The notes under the pieces were generated by a model, which was given only the letters and a program-made list of their open reading frames with translations, was not told where the DNA came from and made no database searches. Below, piece by piece: positions 24,107-32,213 of a stretch of DNA of 64,000 bases. A program made the translations under genes and the position numbers. The DNA comes from Sulfitobacter sp043557345 (GTDB taxonomy: Bacteria > Pseudomonadota > Alphaproteobacteria > Rhodobacterales > Rhodobacteraceae): NCBI RefSeq assembly GCF_043557345.1, contig NZ_JBIFFV010000001.1, positions 434,001-498,000 of the forward strand, read 5' to 3'. How positions within the stretch are numbered: position 1 is the first letter of the stretch; each line of letters starts with the position of its first letter.

Positions 24107-24918
24107 ACCGCAACCTGCTGCTTGGGGTCGTGCTGACCTCTGTCTTTCTGCTCGCCGCGCTGATCTCCTTTGTCTGGACGCCCTATGACTATGCCGGGCT
24201 TGATATCGCGAACAAACTGCGTAGCCCGTCGTTGGCGCATCCGATGGGGACGGATCACTTTGGCCGCGACATCCTCAGCATGATCATGGTCGGCGCGCGC
24301 ACCTCCATCGCCGTGGCGCTGGTGGCGGTGGGCATTGGCATGGGCGCGGGCGTGCCGTTAGGGCTCTGGGCCGCAGCGCGGCGCGGCAGCCTTGTGGATG
24401 AGGTCATCATGCGCGGCAATGATCTGGTCTTTGCCTTTCCGGCCATCGTCATCGCCATTCTGATTACGGCGGTCTTTGGCGCCGGGGCGATCAATGCGAT
24501 CATCGCCATCGGCATCTTCAACATCCCCGTTTTCGCCCGGATCACCCGCGGTGCGGCGCTGTCGCTCTTGCAGCGGGAGTTCATCATGGCAGCACGGGTG
24601 GCGGGCAAATCCGCCGCGCGTATCTCGTTCGAGCATATCCTGCCCAATGTCGCCAATCTGCTGATCGTGCAGGGGACCATCCAGTTCTCTTTGGGCATTC
24701 TGGCCGAGGCGGGGCTGAGCTATGTCGGCCTCGGCGCGCAGCCGCCGGTGCCCTCTTGGGGCCGGATGCTGGCCGATGCGCAGACCATGGTCAGCATCGC
24801 GCCGCATATGGCCCTGATGCCCGGTTTCGCAATCATCCTGACGGTGCTGGGGCTGAACCTGATGGGTGACGGGCTGCGCGACCTGCTTGACCCCCGCCTG
24901 AGGGTGGCACGCACATGA
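24103..24918 (+). CDS. Peptide ABC transporter permease (DppC type)
   Basis: A 271-residue permease with DppC hallmarks: HPMGTDHFGRDILSMIMVGA near residues 47-66 and the EAA loop MAARVAGKSAARISFEHILP near 165-184. Five to six membrane helices. It begins inside the stop of the DppB-type gene and ends inside the start of the ATPase gene (both ATGA overlaps), so the three are translationally coupled and form the inner-membrane part of the importer. Confidence 0.93.
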   Translation: MNRNLLLGVVLTSVFLLAALISFVWTPYDYAGLDIANKLRSPSLAHPMGTDHFGRDILSMIMVGARTSIAVALVAVGIGMGAGVPLGLWAAARRGSLVDEVIMRGNDLVFAFPAIVIAILITAVFGAGAINAIIAIGIFNIPVFARITRGAALSLLQREFIMAARVAGKSAARISFEHILPNVANLLIVQGTIQFSLGILAEAGLSYVGLGAQPPVPSWGRMLADAQTMVSIAPHMALMPGFAIILTVLGLNLMGDGLRDLLDPRLRVART

Positions 24919-26516
24919 CGCTTCTGACCGTTTCCAATCTTTCGCTCTCGATCCACGGGCTGCGCATCCTCGATGGGGTGACCTTTTCGGTCGCACCAGG
25001 AGAGATCGTGGCCGTGACAGGGGAAAGCGGCTCGGGCAAGTCGATGACCGCACTGGCGGCGATGCAACTCTTGCCCAAAGGCGCGAGGACCACCGGGCAT
25101 ATCATGCTGGGCGACGACGATCTGACCCAGATGGACGAGGCAGCGCTCTGCGATATGCGCGGCAATGACATCGGCATGGTGTTCCAAGAGCCTATGACTG
25201 CGCTCAACCCGGTGCAAAGCATCGGTCGCCAAGTGGCCGAAACCATCCGCGTGCATGAACCCGGCGTCTCGCGGGCCGAGGCTGAGGCCCGCGCTGCCGA
25301 TACGTTGACCCGCGTCGGCCTGCCTCAAGACCGCTTCCCCCTGTCGCGCTATCCGCATGAATTGAGCGGCGGCCAGCGCCAGCGGGTGGTGATCGCCATC
25401 GCCATCGCTCTACGCCCCCGCCTGCTGATCGCCGATGAGCCGACCACCGCGCTGGATGTCACCACGCAGGCGCAGATCCTCGCCCTGTTGACCCGTCTGG
25501 CGCGCGAAGACGGCATGGGGCTGTTGATGATCACCCACGACCTTGCCGTCGTGGCGGATATGGCCGACCGGATTATCGTCATGCGCAAGGGGCAGATCGT
25601 CGAACAGGGGGAGACGCAGGCCCTGCTGCACAACATGCAGCACCCCTATACCAAAATGCTTTTCGCCGCCTCCCGCCATGAGGTGAACCTGCCCGCGCCG
25701 CCCGCGCCTCAGCCCCTGCTAGAGGTCAAAGGCGTCTGCCGCGATTACCATCTGCCGCGCAAGACACTCTTTGGCGCGCCCGGCACGTTCCGCGCGGTGG
25801 ACAACCTCAGCTTTACCCTAAACCGGGGGGAGCGTTTGGGGCTGGTCGGGGAATCCGGTTGCGGGAAATCGACCCTGACCCGGGCGATTTTGGGGCTGGA
25901 GCCGGTTCAAGAGGGCAGTATCACTGTCGATGGCCAGCCAGTCTTTACCGGGACGCAGCCGAACCTTGCCGTACGGCGCAAGATGCAGGTGGTGTTTCAA
26001 GACCCCTTCGGCAGTTTCAACCCGCGCCACCGGGTCGACCGTTTGGTGACCGAGCCGTTTCACCTGCTCGACACCCCGCCGCAGGGGGCCGAGCGAACCC
26101 GCGCGATCGACGAAGCCTTGACCGCCGTGGGGCTGCGCCCGGCGGATGCGCGGAAATACATTCACGAATTCTCCGGCGGTCAGCGCCAGCGGATTGCCAT
26201 TGCCCGGGCGCTGATCATCCGGCCCGAGTTGATTCTGTTCGATGAGGCCGTCAGCGCGCTTGATGTCTCGGTCCGGGCGCAGATCCTCGATCTGCTGGCC
26301 GATCTTTGCAGCCATTATGACCTGACCTATCTTTTCATCTCGCATGACCTGTCGGTGGTGCGCACGGTGACGGATCGGGTGCTGGTGATGCAGTCTGGCA
26401 AGATCGTCGAGGCCGGAGAGACCGCGCAGGTCTTTGACGCGCCGCAGCATGACTATACCAAATCGCTGATCGCCGCCGCGCCGGTTCTGCCTGACCTGTC
26501 CCAGCCCGTCGGATAG
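24915..26516 (+). CDS. Fused dipeptide ABC transporter ATP-binding protein (DppD-DppF)
   Basis: A 533-residue protein carrying both ATPases in one chain. The first half has Walker A GESGSGKS (about 36-43), signature LSGGQRQR and Walker B LLIADEPTTALD. The second half has Walker A GESGCGKS (about 313-320), signature FSGGQRQR and Walker B LILFDEAVSALD. This fusion is common in alphaproteobacterial peptide and glutathione-type (GsiA-like) importers. It is the last gene of the unit. Confidence 0.94.
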   Translation: MTLLTVSNLSLSIHGLRILDGVTFSVAPGEIVAVTGESGSGKSMTALAAMQLLPKGARTTGHIMLGDDDLTQMDEAALCDMRGNDIGMVFQEPMTALNPVQSIGRQVAETIRVHEPGVSRAEAEARAADTLTRVGLPQDRFPLSRYPHELSGGQRQRVVIAIAIALRPRLLIADEPTTALDVTTQAQILALLTRLAREDGMGLLMITHDLAVVADMADRIIVMRKGQIVEQGETQALLHNMQHPYTKMLFAASRHEVNLPAPPAPQPLLEVKGVCRDYHLPRKTLFGAPGTFRAVDNLSFTLNRGERLGLVGESGCGKSTLTRAILGLEPVQEGSITVDGQPVFTGTQPNLAVRRKMQVVFQDPFGSFNPRHRVDRLVTEPFHLLDTPPQGAERTRAIDEALTAVGLRPADARKYIHEFSGGQRQRIAIARALIIRPELILFDEAVSALDVSVRAQILDLLADLCSHYDLTYLFISHDLSVVRTVTDRVLVMQSGKIVEAGETAQVFDAPQHDYTKSLIAAAPVLPDLSQPVG

Positions 26517-26543
26517 GCTTTGCGGCCCCAGGGGTCAGCCGCA

Positions 26544-26572
26544 TTGATTGCGATGAAAAACCGACCTAACGT
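26544..26572 (+). promoter_or_regulatory. Possible sigma-70 promoter for the TAXI-TRAP operon
   Basis: TTGATT (26544-26549), 17 bp, TAACGT (26567-26572) in the 222-bp gap before the TRAP binding protein. Consensus match only; it would give a leader of about 160 nt. Confidence 0.3.
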
Positions 26573-26738
26573 GAAATCGGGGATTCCCGCCACAGGGGCA
26601 TGTCTGCTCGCGGTCTGAATGGTGTGTGAAGAATTTCCCAGCCCAGTCAATTGCCTGAAGGCTGCGGCGCTCTACTTGTGCATGCAATGGTGTCCGCCTA
26701 AAGGGTGGTCCGCCAATTATAACAATGGGAGACATCTT

Positions 26739-27698
26739 ATGAAAATGTTCAAAATGCTCGCGATGACCGGTGCCATGGTGGCCGGCACTGCGGCTATGGC
26801 GCAGGAAAAATTCATCACCATCGGCACCGGTGGTCAGACGGGCGTTTACTTTGTCGTCGGTCAGTCGATCTGCCGTCTGGTGAACCGCGGCACCGCGGAC
26901 CACAACCTGAAGTGCACCGCGCCCTCCACCGGCGGGTCGATCGCCAACATCAACGCGATCAAGGCGGGCGACATGGACATGGGCGTGGCCCAGTCCGACT
27001 GGCAGTTCCACGCCTACAACGGCTCCTCCCAGTTCGAGGGTGACAAGTTTGACAAGCTGCGCGCGGTCTTCTCCGTGCATGGTGAGCCCTTTAACGTCAT
27101 CGCCCGTGCCGACAGCGGCATCGAGTCGTTCGATGACCTCAAAGGCAAGCGCGTCAACATCGGCAACCCCGGTTCCGGTCAGCGCGCCACCATGGAAGTC
27201 GTGATGGACGCCAAGGGCTGGACGCTGGACGATTTCGCACTGGCCTCCGAGCTGAAACCGGCTGAGCAAGCCGCCGCACTGGGCGACAACAAGGTGGATG
27301 CGATCATCTACACCGTGGGTCACCCCAACGGTTCGATCCAAGAAGCCGTGTCGACCATCGACGCCAAGCTGATCCCCGTGGATGGCGACGCGATCCAAGG
27401 TCTGATCGACGACAACCCCTATTATGCCGAGGCCACCGTGCCGGGCGGCATGTACAAGGGCACCGACGAAGACGTGAAAACCTTCGGTGTGAAAGCTACC
27501 TTTGTGACCTCCGCCGATGTTGACGACGAAGTCGTTTATCAGGTGGTCAAAGCGGTTTTCGACAACTTCGACCGTTTCAAGCGTCTGCACCCTGCCTTTG
27601 AGAACCTGACCCAAGAGGAAATGATCTCGGGCGGTCTTTCCGCGCCGCTGCACCCCGGCGCCGAGAAGTATTACAAAGAGCAAGGTTGGCTCGAGTAA
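26739..27698 (+). CDS. TAXI family TRAP transporter solute-binding protein
   Basis: A 319-residue periplasmic protein with a signal peptide (MKMFKMLAMTGAMVAGTAAMA, cleaved before QEKF). The TAXI opening ITIGTGGQTGVYFVVGQSIC follows, with CTAPSTGGSIANINAIKAGD and NIGNPGSGQRATMEVVM after it. TAXI proteins capture carboxylates or amino acids for TRAP permeases, driven by an ion gradient. ATG 26739 follows GGGAGACATCTT. A stable hairpin separates it from the permease gene, which would keep more binding protein than permease message. Confidence 0.94.
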   Translation: MKMFKMLAMTGAMVAGTAAMAQEKFITIGTGGQTGVYFVVGQSICRLVNRGTADHNLKCTAPSTGGSIANINAIKAGDMDMGVAQSDWQFHAYNGSSQFEGDKFDKLRAVFSVHGEPFNVIARADSGIESFDDLKGKRVNIGNPGSGQRATMEVVMDAKGWTLDDFALASELKPAEQAAALGDNKVDAIIYTVGHPNGSIQEAVSTIDAKLIPVDGDAIQGLIDDNPYYAEATVPGGMYKGTDEDVKTFGVKATFVTSADVDDEVVYQVVKAVFDNFDRFKRLHPAFENLTQEEMISGGLSAPLHPGAEKYYKEQGWLE

Positions 27699-27717
27699 TC
27701 TATCCGTGACATGATAG

Positions 27718-27745
27718 CTCTGGCGGCGGTACGCTGCCGTCAGAG
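27718..27745 (+). promoter_or_regulatory. Intercistronic hairpin with UACG tetraloop
   Basis: CTCTGGCGGCGG (27718-27729), loop TACG, CTGCCGTCAGAG (27734-27745): a 12-bp stem with two G-U pairs, capped by a UNCG-type loop. There is no T-run, so it probably stabilises the upstream message end or partly terminates. Confidence 0.6.
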
Positions 27746-27799
27746 GCCCGAAGAACAATATGCGCATCCGCCCCAAGGTGGAGCCGACAGGGGGACGAT

Positions 27800-30553
27800 A
27801 TGTCTGAGAAGGACCAGCAAAAGGCGGCGGCTGTCGAAACCGCCGCGACCGGTGACCGGGGCGGATTGAGCCAGGCGGAACTGGACGAACTTGTCGCTTC
27901 TTCCGATACGGGTGGGCGTTCTGTCAGCGGGTTAATGGGCACATTGCTGCTGCTGGTGGCCTTGGCTTGGTCGCTGTTCCAACTCTACATCGCCTCGCCC
28001 ATCGGCCTTTTCAACGATACGCTGGCCCGCTCCATCCACCTTGGCTTTGCCGTATTCCTTGGCATCATGGTGTTTCCGGCCACGCGCACCAGTTTTCAGG
28101 TGGCGCTTGGCGTCATCGTTCCCATCGTTCTTGCCGCGCTCTTTATGGCCAGCACGAAAGACTCCACCGCCATCTGGTGGATCCCGATCCCGGCGGCCTT
28201 TGTGGTCGCGACCGTGCTGCTTGGCTCACCCAAGAACCGCATTCCGATTTGGGAATGGGCCTTGGCCATCGTCGGCACCTTTTGTGCGCTGTATCTCTTT
28301 ATCTTCTACCGTGACATCGCCAACCGCGTCGGCGCGCCGATCCTGCCAGATTATATCGCAGGGGTGACCGGCCTGTTGATCCTGCTCGAAGCCACCCGCC
28401 GCGCCCTTGGGCCTGCGCTGATGATCGTGGCGAGCGTCTTTCTCTTCTACACCGTGCTTGGCCCCTATATGCCCAGCATCATCGCCCATAAGGGCAACAG
28501 CCTTTCGGAGATCGTGAACCACCAATGGATCACAACCGAAGGCGTCTTCGGCATCGCGCTTGGTGTGTCGACCTCCTTCGTCTTCCTCTTCGTGCTCTTC
28601 GGTTCGCTCTTGGACCGTGCGGGCGCGGGCAACTACTTCATTCAAGTTGCCTTCAGCCTCATGGGCCACATGCGTGGCGGCCCGGCCAAGGCGGCGGTCG
28701 TGGCCTCGGCCATGACCGGCCTGATCTCGGGCTCGTCCATTGCCAACGTCGTGACCACGGGCACCTTCACCATCCCGCTGATGAAGAAAGTCGGCTTCAA
28801 CTCCGAGAAGGCCGGCGCGGTCGAGGTGGCTTCGTCGGTCAACGGGCAGATCATGCCGCCGGTGATGGGGGCTGCGGCCTTCCTGATGGTCGAATATGTC
28901 GGCATTCCCTATTTCGACGTGGTCAAACACGCCTTCCTGCCTGCGGTGATCTCATACATCGCGCTGGTCTACATCGTGCATCTTGAGGCGATGAAAGCCG
29001 GGATGCAGGGTCTGCCGCGTGCCTATACGCCCAAGCCGCTGGTGCAGCAGCTCATCGGCATCGCCTTTGCAATCATCGCGATCTGCGCGCTGTCCTTCGC
29101 GGTTTACTATCTGATGGGCTGGATCCGCCCGGCCTTCCCCGAAACGGCGGGCTATATCATCTTTGTCTTCCTCACGGCGGTCTATGTCGGCCTGCTTTAT
29201 GTGGCGAGCAAGGAAGAACCGCTTGAAATGGAAGACCCCAACGCCGAGGTGACGACCCTGCCGATGCCGGGGCCGACTGCGCGGTCCGGTCTGCATTTCA
29301 TCTTGCCCGTCGTGGTGCTGGTCTGGGCGCTGATGGTGGACCGACTGTCGCCGGGCCTGTCGGCCTTTTGGGCGGCGGCCTATATGATCTTTATCCTGCT
29401 GACGCAGCGCCCGCTGATGGCGATGTTCCGGGGTGAGAGCCAGTTCCTAAATGATGTCAAAGCCGGGTTCCTTGACCTGATCGACGGTCTGGTCACCGGC
29501 GCGCGCAACATGATCGGCATCGGCATCGCCACGGCGACAGCGGGAATCATCGTGGGCGCGGTCAGCCAGACCGGTGTCGGCTCGGCGCTCGCGGACGTGG
29601 TCGAGGTGCTCTCGGGCGGCAATATCCTTGCCATCCTGTTCCTCACCGCGATCCTGTCGCTGATCCTCGGCATGGGCCTGCCCACCACCGCCAACTACAT
29701 CGTGGTCTCGGCGCTGCTGGCGCCGGTGATCGTGACGCTGGGCCAGCAGAACGGGCTGATCGTGCCGCTGATCGCGGTGCATCTGTTCGTGTTCTACTTC
29801 GGTATCATGGCCGATGTGACCCCGCCGGTGGGTCTGGCGAGCTTTGCCGCCGCCGCCGTCTCGGGCGGTGATCCGATCCGCACCGGTCTGGTCGCTTTCT
29901 TCTACTCCCTGCGCACTGCGGCGCTGCCGTTCCTGTTTATCTTCAACACGGAATTGCTGCTGATTGGGGTCACATGGGGGCAGGGGCTGTTCATCTTTGT
30001 GGTGGCCACCGTGGCCATGCTGCTTTTCGCGGCGGCGACCCAAGGCTGGTTTTTGGCCCGCAACCGTTTCTATGAAACCATAGCACTGCTGCTCATCGCC
30101 TTTACTCTGTTCCGCCCGGGCTTTTGGATGGACATGATCTATCCGCCCTATAGCGAGGAAGCCCCGACCGAAATCGTGCAGGCCGCCGAAGAAACCCCCG
30201 CAGGCGAACGGCTGCGGTTGCGCATCTCGGGCGTGAACGATCTGGGCGATCCGCTGGAGTTCGTGGCACTGCTGCCCATCGGCGAAGGTGAGACTGGGGC
30301 CGAGAAGCTGGAGGCCGCGGGGCTCATGTTCCGCGAGGATGGCGACAAGATGATCATCGACGATGTTCTCTACGACAGCCCGGCGCAGGGCGCGGGCCTT
30401 GATTGGGACCAAGAGGTGCTGCGGGTGCTGAAGCCGATGCCGCAACCCAGCAAGTACTGGATGTTCATCCCCGCCCTGCTACTACTGGCGTTGGTGGTCT
30501 TCTTGCAACGGGGCCGTGCCGCGCAGGCCCCCCGTAAGCCTGCGACAGCATAA
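27800..30553 (+). CDS. TRAP transporter fused permease (4TM/12TM) with C-terminal DUF3394-like domain
   Basis: A 917-residue membrane protein joining the small (DctQ-like) and large (DctM-like) TRAP subunits. Many hydrophobic helices run from about residue 45 to 780. The large-subunit region has AAVVASAMTGLISGSSIANV near 298-317 and LILGMGLPTTANYIVVSALL near 617-636. The last 130 residues are soluble (LRLRISGVNDLGDPLEFVAL), with a PDZ-like SPAQGAGLDWDQEVLRV, before one final helix; this matches the DUF3394 tail known from such fusions. Works with the TAXI protein upstream. UspA follows 12 bp later. Confidence 0.93.
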   Translation: MSEKDQQKAAAVETAATGDRGGLSQAELDELVASSDTGGRSVSGLMGTLLLLVALAWSLFQLYIASPIGLFNDTLARSIHLGFAVFLGIMVFPATRTSFQVALGVIVPIVLAALFMASTKDSTAIWWIPIPAAFVVATVLLGSPKNRIPIWEWALAIVGTFCALYLFIFYRDIANRVGAPILPDYIAGVTGLLILLEATRRALGPALMIVASVFLFYTVLGPYMPSIIAHKGNSLSEIVNHQWITTEGVFGIALGVSTSFVFLFVLFGSLLDRAGAGNYFIQVAFSLMGHMRGGPAKAAVVASAMTGLISGSSIANVVTTGTFTIPLMKKVGFNSEKAGAVEVASSVNGQIMPPVMGAAAFLMVEYVGIPYFDVVKHAFLPAVISYIALVYIVHLEAMKAGMQGLPRAYTPKPLVQQLIGIAFAIIAICALSFAVYYLMGWIRPAFPETAGYIIFVFLTAVYVGLLYVASKEEPLEMEDPNAEVTTLPMPGPTARSGLHFILPVVVLVWALMVDRLSPGLSAFWAAAYMIFILLTQRPLMAMFRGESQFLNDVKAGFLDLIDGLVTGARNMIGIGIATATAGIIVGAVSQTGVGSALADVVEVLSGGNILAILFLTAILSLILGMGLPTTANYIVVSALLAPVIVTLGQQNGLIVPLIAVHLFVFYFGIMADVTPPVGLASFAAAAVSGGDPIRTGLVAFFYSLRTAALPFLFIFNTELLLIGVTWGQGLFIFVVATVAMLLFAAATQGWFLARNRFYETIALLLIAFTLFRPGFWMDMIYPPYSEEAPTEIVQAAEETPAGERLRLRISGVNDLGDPLEFVALLPIGEGETGAEKLEAAGLMFREDGDKMIIDDVLYDSPAQGAGLDWDQEVLRVLKPMPQPSKYWMFIPALLLLALVVFLQRGRAAQAPRKPATA

Positions 30554-30565
30554 GGAGAGCGCATC

Positions 30566-30997
30566 ATGTTCGATAACATCCTGCTGACCGTTGATTTGAG
30601 CGACCCGAAATCATGGGAAAAGGCCCTGCCGCAGGCGATCGACATGATCCGCCTCTCCAAAGGCACGCTGCATATCCTTTCGGTCGTGCCGGACATGGGC
30701 ACGCCGCTGGTCGAAGGGTTCTTTCCCGCAGATTACGAGAAACAGGCGACGGGCCGCGCGGCCAAGGCGCTTGAGCAGTTGGTCGAGCGTGAGGTGCCTG
30801 ATGACGTAAAGGTGAAGCAGCACCTGAAGTTCGGCAAGATCCACCGCGAGGCACTGAAAACAATAAAGAAATCAAACGCCGATCTGGTGGTCATGGGGTC
30901 CGAGCACCCCGACAGCCTGCGCGAATTCCTCGTCGGGTCCAACGCCGACCGCATTGTGCGTCGTTCGCCTGTTTCCGTTCTGGTCGTGAGGGCGTAA
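30566..30997 (+). CDS. Universal stress protein (UspA family) coupled to TRAP transporter
   Basis: A 143-residue UspA-fold protein: FDNILLTVDLSDPKSWEKAL at the N-terminus and the nucleotide-binding pattern VVMGSEHPDSLREFLVGSNADRI near 109-131, ending VSVLVVRA. ATP binding is therefore plausible. It lies 12 bp after the TRAP permease with a strong AAGGAGAGCGCATC, the same arrangement as TeaD with the TeaABC TRAP transporter, where the Usp protein regulates transport. A transporter-regulating role is inferred from that precedent. Confidence 0.9.
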   Translation: MFDNILLTVDLSDPKSWEKALPQAIDMIRLSKGTLHILSVVPDMGTPLVEGFFPADYEKQATGRAAKALEQLVEREVPDDVKVKQHLKFGKIHREALKTIKKSNADLVVMGSEHPDSLREFLVGSNADRIVRRSPVSVLVVRA

Positions 30998-31064
30998 GAC
31001 ACGTGCGTCGCGGAGATAGGCAAGGAAATGGTCCATTGCGCCGCGTAGTTCGGAGTATTCACGC

Positions 31065-32147
31065 ATGACCCCTTTCGCGATTGCCGGCGTGCAGATGTAC
31101 GTCAATGCCTTGCAGCCCAATGTCGAGGGCATGATCCAGCGGCTCGACATCCTGATGGCGCGTTTCCCTTGGACGCAGATGGTGCTGTTTTCCGAACTGG
31201 CGCCTTTCGGCCCGCTTGACCGGTTTGCCCTGCCGCCCGAGAATGAGACGATCGAACAGTTTCAGGCCGCCGCGCGGCGGCATCGGGTCTGGCTGATCCC
31301 CGGTTCGATGTTCCTCAAGCATCCCGAGGATGGCCGCGTGTACAACACCTCGGTCGTCATCAACCCCGAAGGCGAAGTGGTGCGCCGCTATGCCAAGATG
31401 TTCCCCTTCCGACCCTATGAGGCCGGGATCGCGGCGGGCAATGAGTTCTGTATTTTCGACGTGCCGGATGTGGGCCGTTTTGGCCTGTCGATCTGCTATG
31501 ACATGTGGTTCCCCGAAACGACGCGGCAGTTGACCTCGCAGGGCGTCGAGGTGCTGTTGCACCCGGTTTTGACTGGCACCACGGACCGGGATGCGGAACT
31601 TGCCATCGCGCGCGCCACGGCGGCGCAATTCCAGTGCTATATCTTCGACGTGAATGGCCTTGGCGCCGGGGGTGTGGGCCGCTCCTGCGTGGTCGATCCG
31701 ACTTCGATGGTGCTGCACCAATCGGCGGGGCAAGAGGATATGTTCCCGATCGAGATCGACCTCAATATGGTGCGCCGTCAGCGTGAGACGGGGATGAAGG
31801 GGCTGGGCCAACTGCTGAAATCCTTCCGCGACCGTCCGACAGACTTCCCGGTCTATGACCGTGACAGCGGCGCAGATGCCTTCCTGCACACCCTTGGCCC
31901 GCTCGAAATTCCGCAACAGGGCAGCCGCGCGGGGCTGCATGTCGACGTGCCCGCCCAGCAGGTGCCTGCCGAGATTCCGACCTATAAGGGCAAGAACGGT
32001 TTCCCGCCTGAGCCGCTTGCCAGCCCCACCGCCGGGACGGCGCCCGAGGTGGCGCAGACACCGGCGCCCACGGCCCCCGCGGCGGCCATGCCAGATACAC
32101 ATACAACGCCCGATACGCCCGGGCAGAACGACAATACCAGCGGCTAG
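31065..32147 (+). CDS. Carbon-nitrogen hydrolase (nitrilase superfamily)
   Basis: A 360-residue enzyme with the nitrilase-fold triad Glu44 (LFSELAPFGP), Lys111 (RYAKMFPFRPYE) and Cys144 (GLSICYDMWFPE). The family hydrolyses or transfers acyl groups at amide, carbamoyl or nitrile carbons, for instance N-carbamoylputrescine. The catalytic domain ends near residue 280. The remaining 80 residues are an atypical Pro/Ala/Thr-rich, probably disordered tail. ATG 31065 has GGAG nine bases ahead. It heads the five-gene operon with a PLP decarboxylase, an ATP-grasp ligase, a C45 acyltransferase and a CoA racemase; the substrate is unknown. Confidence 0.88.
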   Translation: MTPFAIAGVQMYVNALQPNVEGMIQRLDILMARFPWTQMVLFSELAPFGPLDRFALPPENETIEQFQAAARRHRVWLIPGSMFLKHPEDGRVYNTSVVINPEGEVVRRYAKMFPFRPYEAGIAAGNEFCIFDVPDVGRFGLSICYDMWFPETTRQLTSQGVEVLLHPVLTGTTDRDAELAIARATAAQFQCYIFDVNGLGAGGVGRSCVVDPTSMVLHQSAGQEDMFPIEIDLNMVRRQRETGMKGLGQLLKSFRDRPTDFPVYDRDSGADAFLHTLGPLEIPQQGSRAGLHVDVPAQQVPAEIPTYKGKNGFPPEPLASPTAGTAPEVAQTPAPTAPAAAMPDTHTTPDTPGQNDNTSG

Positions 32148-32213
32148 GCCGAGGTTAGGTTCGCGCAAAGCGCTACCTGAAGCATCGGTCGGCCCTCAAG
32201 CAGAGGACGACTG

